DNA of 64,000 nucleotides from contig CP064999.1 in NCBI GenBank assembly GCA_016700115.1, positions 3,968,001-4,032,000 on the forward strand. Direction: 5' to 3'. The translations under genes and the position numbers were made by a program. Of the stretch, positions 43,601 to 51,687 are shown one piece after another; within the stretch, counting starts at the first letter, position 1, and each line of letters opens with the position of its first letter. The notes under the pieces are model-generated. The model was not told the DNA's origin. It did no database searches and saw only the letters and a list, made by a program, of their open reading frames with translations. Origin of the DNA: Sphingobacteriales bacterium (GTDB lineage Bacteria > Bacteroidota > Bacteroidia > Chitinophagales > UBA2359).

Positions 43601-46600
43601 AACCGTCAATGGTATTACAATCGTTATCATCACAATTTGGCGGCGGAATTGGGGTATGTTCACACATACAAGTCAATGTATTGTAGGTATCGGCCGTATT
43701 GCAGTCGTTGTCATTGCAAGCCGTGGGACTGATGGGGTTAAATTCACACTGACAGGTCAGAACATTGTACACATCTGCGGTATTGCAATCATTGTCATTG
43801 CAAGTTAGAGGCGGAATTGGGGTATGTTCGCATAAGCAGGTTGCCGGATTATAAGAATCGGCGGTATTGCAATTTGAATCGTCGCAAGCTGGGGGAGGAA
43901 TTGGGGTATGTTCACATAAACAGGTGGTCGAATTATAAGTATCCGATGTTGTACAATCTAAATCATCACAAACCGGAGGAGGTATCGGTGTAAATTCACA
44001 GGCACAGGTCAAAGTATTGAAAGTATCTGCGGTATTACAATCGTTGTCGTTGCAAACGGGGGGCACTATCGGCGTATGAACGCAGGTACATGTTGCATTA
44101 TCATAAGTGTCAGTAGTCATACAATCCAAATCGTCGCAGCTTGGTGGCGGAATTGGGGCATATTCACACATACAGGACACGGGGTTATAGGTGTCTGTAG
44201 TATTGCAGTTGTTGTCGTTACAGTTCAGTGGAGGAATTGGCGTATGCTCGCATAAACAGGTGGCAGTATTATAGGTATCGGCTGTGCTGCAATCCAAATC
44301 ATCGCAGGATGGGGGCGTGATTGGAGTATGGATACAGGTGCAGGTAGGAGCATCGTAAGTATCGGTTGTTGTGCAGTCGAGGTCGTCGCAATTTGGAGGG
44401 GTTATAGGGGTATGTTCACAGAGACAGGTTGTAGTATTATAAGTATCTGTGGTGCTGCAATCCAAATCGTCGCAACTTGGGGGCGGAATTGGCGTAAATT
44501 CGCATAAGCAGGTTAAAGGATTGAAGGCATCTGTTGTTGTGCAGTTCAGGTCGTCGCAAACGACCGGCGGTATCGGTATATGCTCGCACATACAGGTGGT
44601 GGCGTTATAGGTATCTGCTGTATTGCAATCCAAATCGTCGCAAGAGGGCGGTGTTACCGGTGTATGTTCACAAACGCAGGTTGTTGTATTATAGGTATCT
44701 GTGGTATTACAATCCAAATCGTCGCAACTTGGCGGCGGAATTGGGGTAAATTCACACAGACAGGTAGTTGCGTTGTAGGCATCAGAAGTTGTGCAGTTGT
44801 TGTCGTTACAAACCGGCGGGGGAATTGGGGTAAATTCACAAAGGCAGGTAGTAGAATTATAAGTATCTGCCGTGTTGCAGTTGTTGTCGTTGCAAACCGG
44901 AGGCGGGATAGGCGTATAAACACACATACAGGTTACTGTATTGTAAGTATCTGTTGTGTTGCAGTTGTTATCATTACATACCAACGGTGGAATTGGGGTA
45001 TGTTCACAAAGGCAGGTTGTTGAATTATAACTATCGGCAGTATTGCAATCGTTATCGTTACAGTTTGGCGGCGGAATTGGGGTGTAAACGCATTGACAGG
45101 TTACCGGGTTATAAGTGTCTGTTGTGTTGCAGTTGTTGTCGTTGCAAACCGGGGGAGTTATCGGAGCAAATACGGCGGTCAGTACATCATTTTGGGTGAT
45201 TGTGAAAGACGAGCTTGGATTTGTGGTTACCGGAAGGGTGTGGTTGTTGAGTATCCAATGGCTAAACTGATAACAGGGAGAGCTTGGAGTTGCGATGATG
45301 TTTAAAAGTGAGCCGTTGTTGTAAGTGGTGGTATTAGGGAAACTTCCGGGAGTAACCCCGTTTACCGAAATCGTTCCCATTCCGGGATTTTGGATTTGGG
45401 TGGTTAGCGTAACCGTTGGGGTGCCAAAATTGACATAAATTGTACCGCTTGCCGTTACATTTACGGTAATGTTTGGATTAGTCGCGTTGGGCAATGGTAT
45501 GTTAGGAGCCATATCCCAGTTGATAAACTGATACCCTCCCGTTGGCGTGGCAGATATGGTGATGGGCGCATCGCCAAAATAGGTTCCTGTCCAGGGGGTA
45601 TTGGTTACCACAATATTTCCGTTTATCGTTACATAACCGCCGGCAGGATTATTGATAATGATGGTTATTTCATAGGGACCCTCCACATCAAAACAGTTGG
45701 CAATGCCCTGATCTATGACCGTGCATCTGGTCAGGATAAAGTTTCTCAATGTGTTGACGTTGTTTTGCCATTGGGGAACATTGCCTCCCCATCTTGCTAT
45801 CTGGCGCGGCATTTCGGGCGTAATGACGTTGATCATTGAATCTAAGAGATTGATCATGTACGTGCAGGAAAAATAGGTATTGTTAAGGTCGGCATACCTG
45901 TTTACGTACATGTCATAGAAGGTCGGGTTCTGAAACAGTGCATTCAACATATCGGTATGTTGCTGCGGGTCGCTCAAAGACGGGTTCCATGGGTCGCAGG
46001 GGCTTGCATTTGGGGTGGTATTCGGTATTCCGGTATAGTTGATATAATGCCCGAAAGTGGCATCCATATCCCAGAGGGTGTACCTCCATTTCACCATATC
46101 GTCTGTGCTGTGCCACCAGGCTGTGTTGTAGTTCAACCAGTCTTTACAAACAGTATGGGTATTGATAATGATATAATCGGCCAAACTCATCACGTTCATT
46201 TTGCTGGTAACGTAGTTGTAGTTAGCCGGTACTGCCATATTGTTGCCTAAAATATAAGTACGAAGGGCGTTCCATTGGGTCTGATTGCCGTATTCTGACC
46301 AGGTGCCTCCCCATGTTTTGATAAAGTCAATCTCCCATCGTCCTTTGTTGTAGTAGTATTCGGTAAAATCGTGGTCGTCCACTTTTTCGCGCATTTCATA
46401 CAAACCCCAGTAAGCCCCGTTTACGTAAAGGGCGCAGTGTTCGTTACTTCGCTCGTCAAGGTCGAGGTTGGCGCGTTGCGATAGCACATGGACATAGGCA
46501 TCGCGGATATGCGCACCTCCGTTTTGGAAGGGATAGTTGTCGTTGGCTGCTGGTTTGAGGATGACCCTTTGAAACCTATCGCGCGGGGTGTTCATAAAGA

Positions 46601-47633
46601 GTGCGTCTTTTACCGCATAGTCATAGCCAAACTGGTCGCGGACAATCAAATCCACCCCTCTTTGCTGGTAAGCCCACGAATCGTTTCCGTGTTTGTTAAA
46701 CACGCCATAGCCTTCGTCTATTTTGGTAAAGCTTTGGTCGAACAATTCATAACTTCCTCTCGGTGAGTTTTGAGTGCCTCCAAACAAGGTGGTTAATCCT
46801 GCTCCGCAAACAGACAGAATTTTTATCGTGTGGGGGTTTACATTGATAAAATAGGTATTGGTTTCCACATAGCTGGGCAAAATTGCCGGATCGGAAGAGA
46901 TACAATACGCCCTTACAACCCTTGCGTTGCCCGCTGTTCCGGCCGGATTTAAATTAAAAGCGCCTCCGTATAAAGTAGAGGCGGCTGTTGGAAAATCTCC
47001 GTTGGTGGTGTATCGAATGGTAATGCTTGGATCGGGTGTGAGAATATTGATGGAGATTGTACCCGAATATCCGCCTGAGGCAGGGGTGATATTAGGAGTT
47101 GTAGCGTATGCAGTATAGGGTGAAGTTCCGTTGGTGGCGTTTGGAGTAGGGGTTGTGAATATTCTCCAGTTTGCACTTCCGTTCGGAGAACGGCCCCACG
47201 AATGGTTTTCCTGATTGGGGATATCTATGGGGTTTGAGTCTATAATAACGCCGGCAGCATTGGCGAGCACGACATCTTCGGATGCCTGTGTTTGGTTAAT
47301 TTTAAAATTTGTATGATAATTTGTACCTACTACTGTATTTCTGCCTGATGCCCAAAACCGGAGATATCCGTTTGCGGCAATGGTAACACCTGCGGGAATG
47401 ACCCATTTGGTCGGTTCTGCAATTTTATCACTCAAATGCCAGCCGGCAAGGTTTACCGCTGCGCCTGTTGTGTTAAACAATTCAATCCAGTCTTCGCGGT
47501 TGCCGTAGTTATCGGTCGGGCCGTTCATGTTGGCTGCCGAAAATTCGTTGATAACTACCTGACTATATAAGGAATTGGTGATGAATAGGAATAAAACAAA
47601 AATCGGGCATCTGGAAAGTAGCGAGTGTAGCAT
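40668..47633 (-). CDS. Giant T9SS type B surface protein: lamin-tail, CotH-like, 50 cysteine-rich repeats
   Basis: This 2321-residue protein has a signal peptide (1-24), a lamin-tail domain (about 25-165, VINEFSAANMNGPTDNYGN), a chitobiase-like linker and a CotH kinase-like domain (about 270-650, RDRFQRVILKP, YWGLYEMREKVDDHDF, RYTLWDMDATFG), then InlB-type repeats. Residues about 825-2225 are 50 tandem 28-residue repeats with the plan P-P-x-C-D/N-D-x-D/N-C-x-T-x-D-x-Y-N-x-x-T-C-x-C-E-x-x-P-I. The last 90 residues are a CHU-type T9SS sorting domain (FSPNGDDINDTFGI). With four cysteines each, about 200 in all, and the acidic DDND motif, the repeat rod is probably disulfide- and metal-stabilised. 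It is likely a long surface stalk or adhesin. Confidence 0.88.
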   Translation of the reverse strand: MLHSLLSRCPIFVLFLFITNSLYSQVVINEFSAANMNGPTDNYGNREDWIELFNTTGAAVNLAGWHLSDKIAEPTKWVIPAGVTIAANGYLRFWASGRNTVVGTNYHTNFKINQTQASEDVVLANAAGVIIDSNPIDIPNQENHSWGRSPNGSANWRIFTTPTPNATNGTSPYTAYATTPNITPASGGYSGTISINILTPDPSITIRYTTNGDFPTAASTLYGGAFNLNPAGTAGNARVVRAYCISSDPAILPSYVETNTYFINVNPHTIKILSVCGAGLTTLFGGTQNSPRGSYELFDQSFTKIDEGYGVFNKHGNDSWAYQQRGVDLIVRDQFGYDYAVKDALFMNTPRDRFQRVILKPAANDNYPFQNGGAHIRDAYVHVLSQRANLDLDERSNEHCALYVNGAYWGLYEMREKVDDHDFTEYYYNKGRWEIDFIKTWGGTWSEYGNQTQWNALRTYILGNNMAVPANYNYVTSKMNVMSLADYIIINTHTVCKDWLNYNTAWWHSTDDMVKWRYTLWDMDATFGHYINYTGIPNTTPNASPCDPWNPSLSDPQQHTDMLNALFQNPTFYDMYVNRYADLNNTYFSCTYMINLLDSMINVITPEMPRQIARWGGNVPQWQNNVNTLRNFILTRCTVIDQGIANCFDVEGPYEITIIINNPAGGYVTINGNIVVTNTPWTGTYFGDAPITISATPTGGYQFINWDMAPNIPLPNATNPNITVNVTASGTIYVNFGTPTVTLTTQIQNPGMGTISVNGVTPGSFPNTTTYNNGSLLNIIATPSSPCYQFSHWILNNHTLPVTTNPSSSFTITQNDVLTAVFAPITPPVCNDNNCNTTDTYNPVTCQCVYTPIPPPNCNDNDCNTADSYNSTTCLCEHTPIPPLVCNDNNCNTTDTYNTVTCMCVYTPIPPPVCNDNNCNTADTYNSTTCLCEFTPIPPPVCNDNNCTTSDAYNATTCLCEFTPIPPPSCDDLDCNTTDTYNTTTCVCEHTPVTPPSCDDLDCNTADTYNATTCMCEHIPIPPVVCDDLNCTTTDAFNPLTCLCEFTPIPPPSCDDLDCSTTDTYNTTTCLCEHTPITPPNCDDLDCTTTDTYDAPTCTCIHTPITPPSCDDLDCSTADTYNTATCLCEHTPIPPLNCNDNNCNTTDTYNPVSCMCEYAPIPPPSCDDLDCMTTDTYDNATCTCVHTPIVPPVCNDNDCNTADTFNTLTCACEFTPIPPPVCDDLDCTTSDTYNSTTCLCEHTPIPPPACDDSNCNTADSYNPATCLCEHTPIPPLTCNDNDCNTADVYNVLTCQCEFNPISPTACNDNDCNTADTYNTLTCMCEHTPIPPPNCDDNDCNTIDGYNTFTCQCEHFPVPPLNCDDLDCSTADSYNAATCSCEHTPIPPPSCDDNDCNTIDGYNTATCQCEHFPVPPLNCDDLDCNTADSYNAATCSCEHTPIPPPNCDDNDCNTIDGYNTATCQCEHFPVPPPNCDDANCNTADSYNALTCQCEHTPAPPPNCNDNDCTTADSYNAATCLCENIAIPPPTCDDLNCTTSDAYNTTTCQCEFTPIPPPDCNDNDCNTADVFNVLTCLCENNPISPSACDDGNCNTSDSYNMATCLCENIPIPPPVCNDNDCNTVDSYNAATCQCVYTPIPPPNCDDGICSTSDTYNAATCQCEYTPIPPPDCNDNDCNTTDSYSVATCQCIFTPIPPPTCDDANCTTTDSYDAATCQCVFTPNPPPVCNDNDCNTADSYNSATCLCEFTPIPPPNCDDANCATDDTYNSATCQCVHTPIPPPDCNDNDCNTADVYNILTCQCENNPISPTACDDGNCNTADSYNMATCLCENIPIPPPTCNDNDCNTADSYNAATCQCEFTPIAPPTCDDSDCTTTDTYDATTCLCVFTPNPPPVCDDSDCNTADSYNAATCQCEFTPIPPPNCDDGICNTSDTYNAATCQCEHTPVTPPNCNDNDCNTADVYNIITCLCENNPITPTACDDGDCNTADSYNLAACQCEHVIIPPPNCDDNDCTTSDTYNSATCQCVNTPIPPPTCNDNDCTTTDTYNTTTCQCEFTVIPPPTCDDNDCTTADNYNTNTCECEFTPIPPPACDDSDCTTSDSYNTTTCLCEFTPIPPPSCDDSDCSTSDTYNSATCECEFTPVPPPTCDDSDCTTSDIYNSATCECEFTVIAPPNCDDNDCNTSDSYNTTTCQCVNTPIAPPNCDDNDCNTVDTFNAATCICEHTVDPDCPTEEKILMPTAFSPNGDDINDTFGILGNGIEKATIYLYNRYGELIFTGDYPTAKWDGTLRGTDCEIGVYVFWVEGTFASGKTFIQKGNVTLIR
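40966..45156 (-). repeat. 84-bp coding repeats, about 50 copies in the giant gene
   Basis: Fifty in-frame 84-bp units (28 codons) lie head to tail without gaps. Higher-order structure is visible: units 19-23 alternate between two types (IDGYNT...HFPV and ADSYNA...HTPI), a 168-bp period. A two-unit motif ending NNPI then IPI recurs at units 27-28 and 35-36, with related pairs at 17-18 and 41-42, implying an older block duplication of eight units. Such arrays expand and contract by recombination. Confidence 0.92.
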
Positions 47634-47815
47634 ACAGTTTTGTTTTAAAGGATTTATGGCTACAAGATAGCGTTTTCTTAACCTTTTTTTAACAATTCCA
47701 TATACAAATCCTGAAATTTTGAATAGATAATGACAGAATTTGACAAGATTTCAGACTTTTCTGCTTTATGTTCCGTTATTATGACATTTTTATTACTAAT
47801 TCAACTTTTAATGTT

Positions 47816-49015
47816 CTATATCTTTAGCCCATATTGTTGTAATATTCCTTTGGCCAAAGAGGCTTTATGCACCTCGTCCGGCCCGTCATAAATTCTTGCA
47901 GCCCTTTCGTGCCGGTACCAGAAAGACAGAATATTTTCGTCTGTTAAGCCTGAAGCGCCATGCGTTTGAATGGCTTTATCTATTACATCCTGCAAAACGC
48001 CGGCAACCTGAAACTTGATGGCAGAAATTTCATTCCTGACTGCCTTTGCTCCGTTTTTTTCCATGTTTTTTGCAGTATGTAAGACCATGAGCCGTGCTGC
48101 CTGTATTTGTGCGTAGCTTTCGGCAATCCAGTTTTGAACGGTTTGTTTATGTCCCAGCATTACCCCTTCCGAAAGTTGTCTGTCGCAAGCTCTTTGACAC
48201 ATTAACCGGAACGCCCTTTCACAAATCCCGATCCACCTCATGCAATGATGTATCCGTCCCGGACCTAACCGCTCCTGTGCCAATAAAAAACCCGCTCCCT
48301 CTGCTCCAATCCGCTGTCGTGCGGATACCCTGCAATCGTTATATCTGATTTCGGCATGACTCAGATACCCCTCCCCTGTTTCCCCCATGATAGATATATT
48401 TCGTACTAACTCAAATCCGGGCGTATTGACCGGAACGATAAACATCGAAGCCCGTTGATATGCCGGTGCAGCCTGATTTGTAACTGCCATTACTATTGCA
48501 AACTCCGAACCTTCGGCGGATGAGGTAAACCATTTATGTCCCGATATGATATAATCTTCTCCGTCCTTCACCGCAGTTGTTCCCAGGTTTACCGGATTTG
48601 ACCCGGCAAATTCCGGTTCTGTCATCGAAAAACAACTGCGGATATTTCCCGCGATCAAGGGTTTCAGATACTGTTCTTTCTGACTTTCTGTGCCATGATG
48701 GATCAGCAACTCCATATTTCCGGCATCGGGTGCCTGACAATTGAAGATATAATGCCCGTAAGGAGTGGTGCCGAGAATTTCACCTAATTGCGCAAACTCC
48801 GTTAAGGTCAATCCGCCTCCGCCAAGCTTTTGGGGAATATGCGGTGCCAATAGCCCCATGTCTTGTACTTGCCGGCGCTTTTCTTTTATCCATGGTTCAA
48901 TTTTGAAAAAAGAATCTTTGAGCAATTTCGCTTCAAACGGGTAAACTTCCTGTTTGATAAATTTTCGGACCGCAGACAGGGTTTGCTCAAACTCTGGGGT
49001 GTTTTTTATATACAT
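47816..49015 (-). CDS. Acyl-CoA dehydrogenase
   Basis: This 399-residue FAD enzyme oxidises acyl-CoA thioesters to enoyl-CoA. Diagnostic parts are CFSMTEPEFAGSNP (flavin-binding region near 135), the DYIISGHKWFTSSA segment, the C-terminal QTHGASGLTDE motif and RIYDGPDEVHKASLAKGIL, in which E381 is at the position of the catalytic base in the ACAD10/11-like subgroup. The length and the N-terminal sequence QTLSAVRKFIKQEVYPFE suit that subgroup, which often handles short or branched substrates. It is a single gene, 45 bp from the KdsC gene upstream. Confidence 0.88.
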   Translation of the reverse strand: MYIKNTPEFEQTLSAVRKFIKQEVYPFEAKLLKDSFFKIEPWIKEKRRQVQDMGLLAPHIPQKLGGGGLTLTEFAQLGEILGTTPYGHYIFNCQAPDAGNMELLIHHGTESQKEQYLKPLIAGNIRSCFSMTEPEFAGSNPVNLGTTAVKDGEDYIISGHKWFTSSAEGSEFAIVMAVTNQAAPAYQRASMFIVPVNTPGFELVRNISIMGETGEGYLSHAEIRYNDCRVSARQRIGAEGAGFLLAQERLGPGRIHHCMRWIGICERAFRLMCQRACDRQLSEGVMLGHKQTVQNWIAESYAQIQAARLMVLHTAKNMEKNGAKAVRNEISAIKFQVAGVLQDVIDKAIQTHGASGLTDENILSFWYRHERAARIYDGPDEVHKASLAKGILQQYGLKI

Positions 49016-49059
49016 AGATATTTAGCGGATTAAAAGTCAGGAATACTGCAATTACCGGT

Positions 49060-49557
49060 TTATGGCCATTTCCCCTGCAATTTCAGAATTTTTTCAATCA
49101 GATCCCGCACACACCCCTCCCCGCCCTTGTAGGGTGAAATGTATTTGCAGATCCTTTTTATTTCGGGGGCGGCATCGGCAGGACATGCCGCAAAACCTAC
49201 CTGTATCATGACCGGCAAGTCGGGAATATCGTCGCCAAGGTATAAAATCTGCGATTTATCGAGTTCGTACATCATCACCAACTCTTCAAATGCCTCCATT
49301 TTGTCGGTGCAATTAGTATAGATATCCACAATATCCAATCCTTTTAACCGCTTTACCACTCCTTCCGATTTACCCCCCGTAATGACGGCAATTTTGAGGC
49401 CGGCAATCCCTGCACGATGGATTGCATAGCCGTCTTTTACGTACATGCTCCTCAGCAAATGACCCTGTTCTGTAATGTGCAACTGATTGTTGGTCAATAC
49501 GCCGTCAACGTCCAGAATAATGGTCCGGATGCCCTTTAACGCTTCCAATATATTCAT
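49060..49557 (-). CDS. kdsC: HAD phosphatase, probable KDO 8-phosphate phosphatase
   Basis: This 165-residue HAD enzyme starts at the ATG at 49557 (MNILEALKGIRTIILDVDGV), where the family begins; a start at 49587 would add ten unsupported residues. The catalytic aspartates are D16 and D18 in DVDGVLT. The small size without a cap domain, the KDGYAIHRAGIAGLKIAVITGG segment and the late LGDDIPDLPVM motif are typical of KdsC, which dephosphorylates KDO-8-P for lipopolysaccharide synthesis. Related phosphatases of NeuA type are the alternative. Confidence 0.85.
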   Translation of the reverse strand: MNILEALKGIRTIILDVDGVLTNNQLHITEQGHLLRSMYVKDGYAIHRAGIAGLKIAVITGGKSEGVVKRLKGLDIVDIYTNCTDKMEAFEELVMMYELDKSQILYLGDDIPDLPVMIQVGFAACPADAAPEIKRICKYISPYKGGEGCVRDLIEKILKLQGKWP

Positions 49558-49670
49558 GTGTGAATTGTTTAAGGGCGCAAAATACACTATTTTTTGGGTG
49601 CGGTAAACCTGAATGTAACTCCGACATGAAAACCTAATCAGGTCGCATTAAAAAACAGCAGCACGACCCA

Positions 49671-50615
49671 CTATTCCGAAAACGGATTTTGGCGTTGAAT
49701 AAACAAAGTTTGAATGGGAAACGGAATTCGTATATTTTCGGTCCTGAATCGCTCCACCAATTGTTTATTCATATCCATTGTCAGTTCATAAGCCTGCGAA
49801 TTGTTGTAAGCCCATGCCCAAGCCCTCAGTTTTACGGAAAAATCTTCTAAACGGACTACCTTGACCAATACCGGATGTTTGCCTGCTGCTTTATTTTCCT
49901 CACTTCGATTGTCTATACAAAAGGGATGATTGAAAATTTCTTCCTGCATCACTGCAATGGCCTTATCTAAATCGGTGTCGTAAGCCACATTGATTTCTAT
50001 GAATTTGCAAATCTTAGGGTCGTTCAGAGTCGAGTTTAAAATGACCTTTGAATTGATTATCGAATTGGGCACTACTATTCTCCGGTTTTCCTGATTGCGC
50101 AACACGGTATGCCGCAAGGTAATATCTTCCACCACGCCAAATGCCGTGTCGTCAATGACCAAATGATCTTTGACCGAAAAGGGACGAAAGATGACGATGA
50201 AAACACCACTTACGATATTGGCGAATGCCGCCTGAGAAGCAAAACCGACCACGACCGCTAAAATTCCGGCACCTGCAAGCAAAGAACTCGAAATAGCCCT
50301 CAAAGACGGAATTGACCATACGGCTATGGAAAATCCGAATATGTAAATCAATGCCTGTCCGAAATGTTTCAGAAATACATAGTTGGTCGGGTCGTTCTTG
50401 ATTTTTCTCGCCGAGCGTTGTATGATTTTACCAAATAATGTTTCAAACAGTTTGGCCAATAAAATGGTAACTATCAAAATCACCAAAATATAAAACAACA
50501 GCCAGGGCATGTCTAAATACTCTTTTTTGGCAAAAAACCGGTTCGCCTGTTTCCACCATAGCCTTGTTTCGGGGTTGTTCAGCCAGGTATTGGCTAAATA
50601 AATGATTGTCATCAT
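49671..50615 (-). CDS. MscS-family mechanosensitive ion channel
   Basis: This 314-residue membrane channel opens under membrane tension and protects against osmotic shock. Three membrane helices are predicted in the first 140 residues; the pore helix carries LLAGAGILAVVVGFASQAAFANIVSG (spacing of glycine and alanine as in MscS TM3). The cytoplasmic beta domain follows (FRPFSVKDHLVIDDTAFGVVEDITLRHT). I prefer the ATG at 50615 over the frame start at 50645. It stands alone. Confidence 0.88.
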   Translation of the reverse strand: MMTIIYLANTWLNNPETRLWWKQANRFFAKKEYLDMPWLLFYILVILIVTILLAKLFETLFGKIIQRSARKIKNDPTNYVFLKHFGQALIYIFGFSIAVWSIPSLRAISSSLLAGAGILAVVVGFASQAAFANIVSGVFIVIFRPFSVKDHLVIDDTAFGVVEDITLRHTVLRNQENRRIVVPNSIINSKVILNSTLNDPKICKFIEINVAYDTDLDKAIAVMQEEIFNHPFCIDNRSEENKAAGKHPVLVKVVRLEDFSVKLRAWAWAYNNSQAYELTMDMNKQLVERFRTENIRIPFPIQTLFIQRQNPFSE

Positions 50616-50940
50616 TGCTTTATTTCCTTTTATATTAAAAAACAACGCATTTCCCGCTTGGGTTGATGGGGTGATTCCTCAAAACCCGTTAACCCTGAAA
50701 ATTATCCTCCAGTTCATGCCCCAAAACCGGTTCGAGAGTTCAGGATTTCATTCATTTTGCTGCTTTGTAACCTGCCATTTTCTTCAGATTGTAGCTACGA
50801 CAAGGGTAAAGCGGGTTTCTGTTTGTTGCTGAACTCCATTTTGGGCGATTTGCAGCTCCCTATTTTAAGATTTTATGCCCGTATAATTCACTATTGAAGA
50901 ATTGCAACCTGTTTACAGATTTGAGTTGCTTACTGTTGAA

Positions 50941-51108
50941 TTGGTTTGAATTGAATTTACCGCTGTATCATTCATTTTTAGTCCTGTGCAGGTAGCATTT
51001 TACCTCGTAACATCTTTATTTGAACCTGTGCAATTAACATTTGCTATTGTGCAGCAAGCATTTACCAACGTACTGAGCAGGTTTGACCTCGTGCAATTAA
51101 AATTTACC
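50941..51108. repeat. 21-bp periodic repeat array, 8 units, TGTGCA/ATTTACC motifs
   Basis: Units of exactly 21 bp begin at 50941, 50962, 50983, 51004, 51025, 51046, 51067 and 51088; shared positions include GTGCA at bases 4-8 and CATTT near bases 14-18, and one or two weaker units may precede. The plus strand has one open frame through the array with phenylalanine every seven residues (pattern x-x-F-x-x-V-Q). It is the third array of this period in the window and differs in sequence from the other two. Confidence 0.8.
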
Positions 51109-51687
51109 GGCAAATCTCTTTCGCACGACTATTTTCTTACTAATTGCGTTAGTAAATTTAATATGCACATTGATACATGTATTCCGCACGAAACCGAATT
51201 TGCTTCAAACATTGGTAAGTCAGAGTTTAACGCAAAAAAAAATGTCTTTTTTCCCAATAAAAATTACAATTTCAAAAGAGAAAAAAGAAATTTTAAAGGG
51301 GAAAATCATAGTTTTAAAGAAGAACGAAGTAAGAAACGGGGCGTTTCTTGTTTCAAAAACTCTTCAAAAGTCAATTGGAAAGATTTTAATTGACTTTTTA
51401 AGCAAAAGAATTTATTTTTCAGGCGGGGAAATTGCAATTTAAAAGAGGGAAATCATAATTTTAAAGAAAAACGAAGTAAGAAACGGGGCATTTCTTGTTT
51501 CCTTTTTGAATAAAATTGATTTAAAATTGGCAATCCCTGAATGGGAAACAGATGATTTACTTGCTTGAATTGGTTTTGTTTTGAATGGTAAGGGTTAAAA
51601 CCAAATGGATTTGGTTTTTGATGAAATTCATTTGCCGTACAACAAATGCTTTGTTCACTTTACCGTTACCAAAGCGATTACAAATAG
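51109..51687. other. Gene-free stretch with a duplicated hairpin element
   Basis: No convincing gene is seen; overlapping open frames here are A-rich and repetitive. The stretch holds the direct repeat listed next and otherwise AT-rich DNA up to the glycosyltransferase gene, which ends at 51688 on the minus strand. Confidence 0.4.
51301..51501 (+). repeat. Direct repeat of a 54-bp element containing a small hairpin
   Basis: Bases 51301-51354 and 51449-51501 match at about 50 of 54 positions (one deletion, three G/A changes). Each copy contains ACGAAGTAAGAAACGGGGC followed by TTTCTTGTTTC; in the first, AAGAAAC and GTTTCTT pair around GGGGC. A shorter related A-rich segment precedes the first copy. 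The origin (mobile repeat or tandem duplication) is unclear. Confidence 0.7.

Noticed and set aside
40966..45156. Possible CRISPR array because of regular 84-bp repeats
   Set aside because: The repeats are head to tail without variable spacers and are in frame within a secreted protein.
40861..45305. Many plus-strand and shifted frames of 60-215 codons opposite the giant gene
   Set aside because: They are shadows of the 84-bp coding repeats, whose regularity keeps several other frames open.
50986..51393. Plus-strand frame of 135 codons starting in the third 21-bp array
   Set aside because: It starts with GTG in the middle of the repeats and continues into A-rich non-repetitive DNA with no family resemblance.
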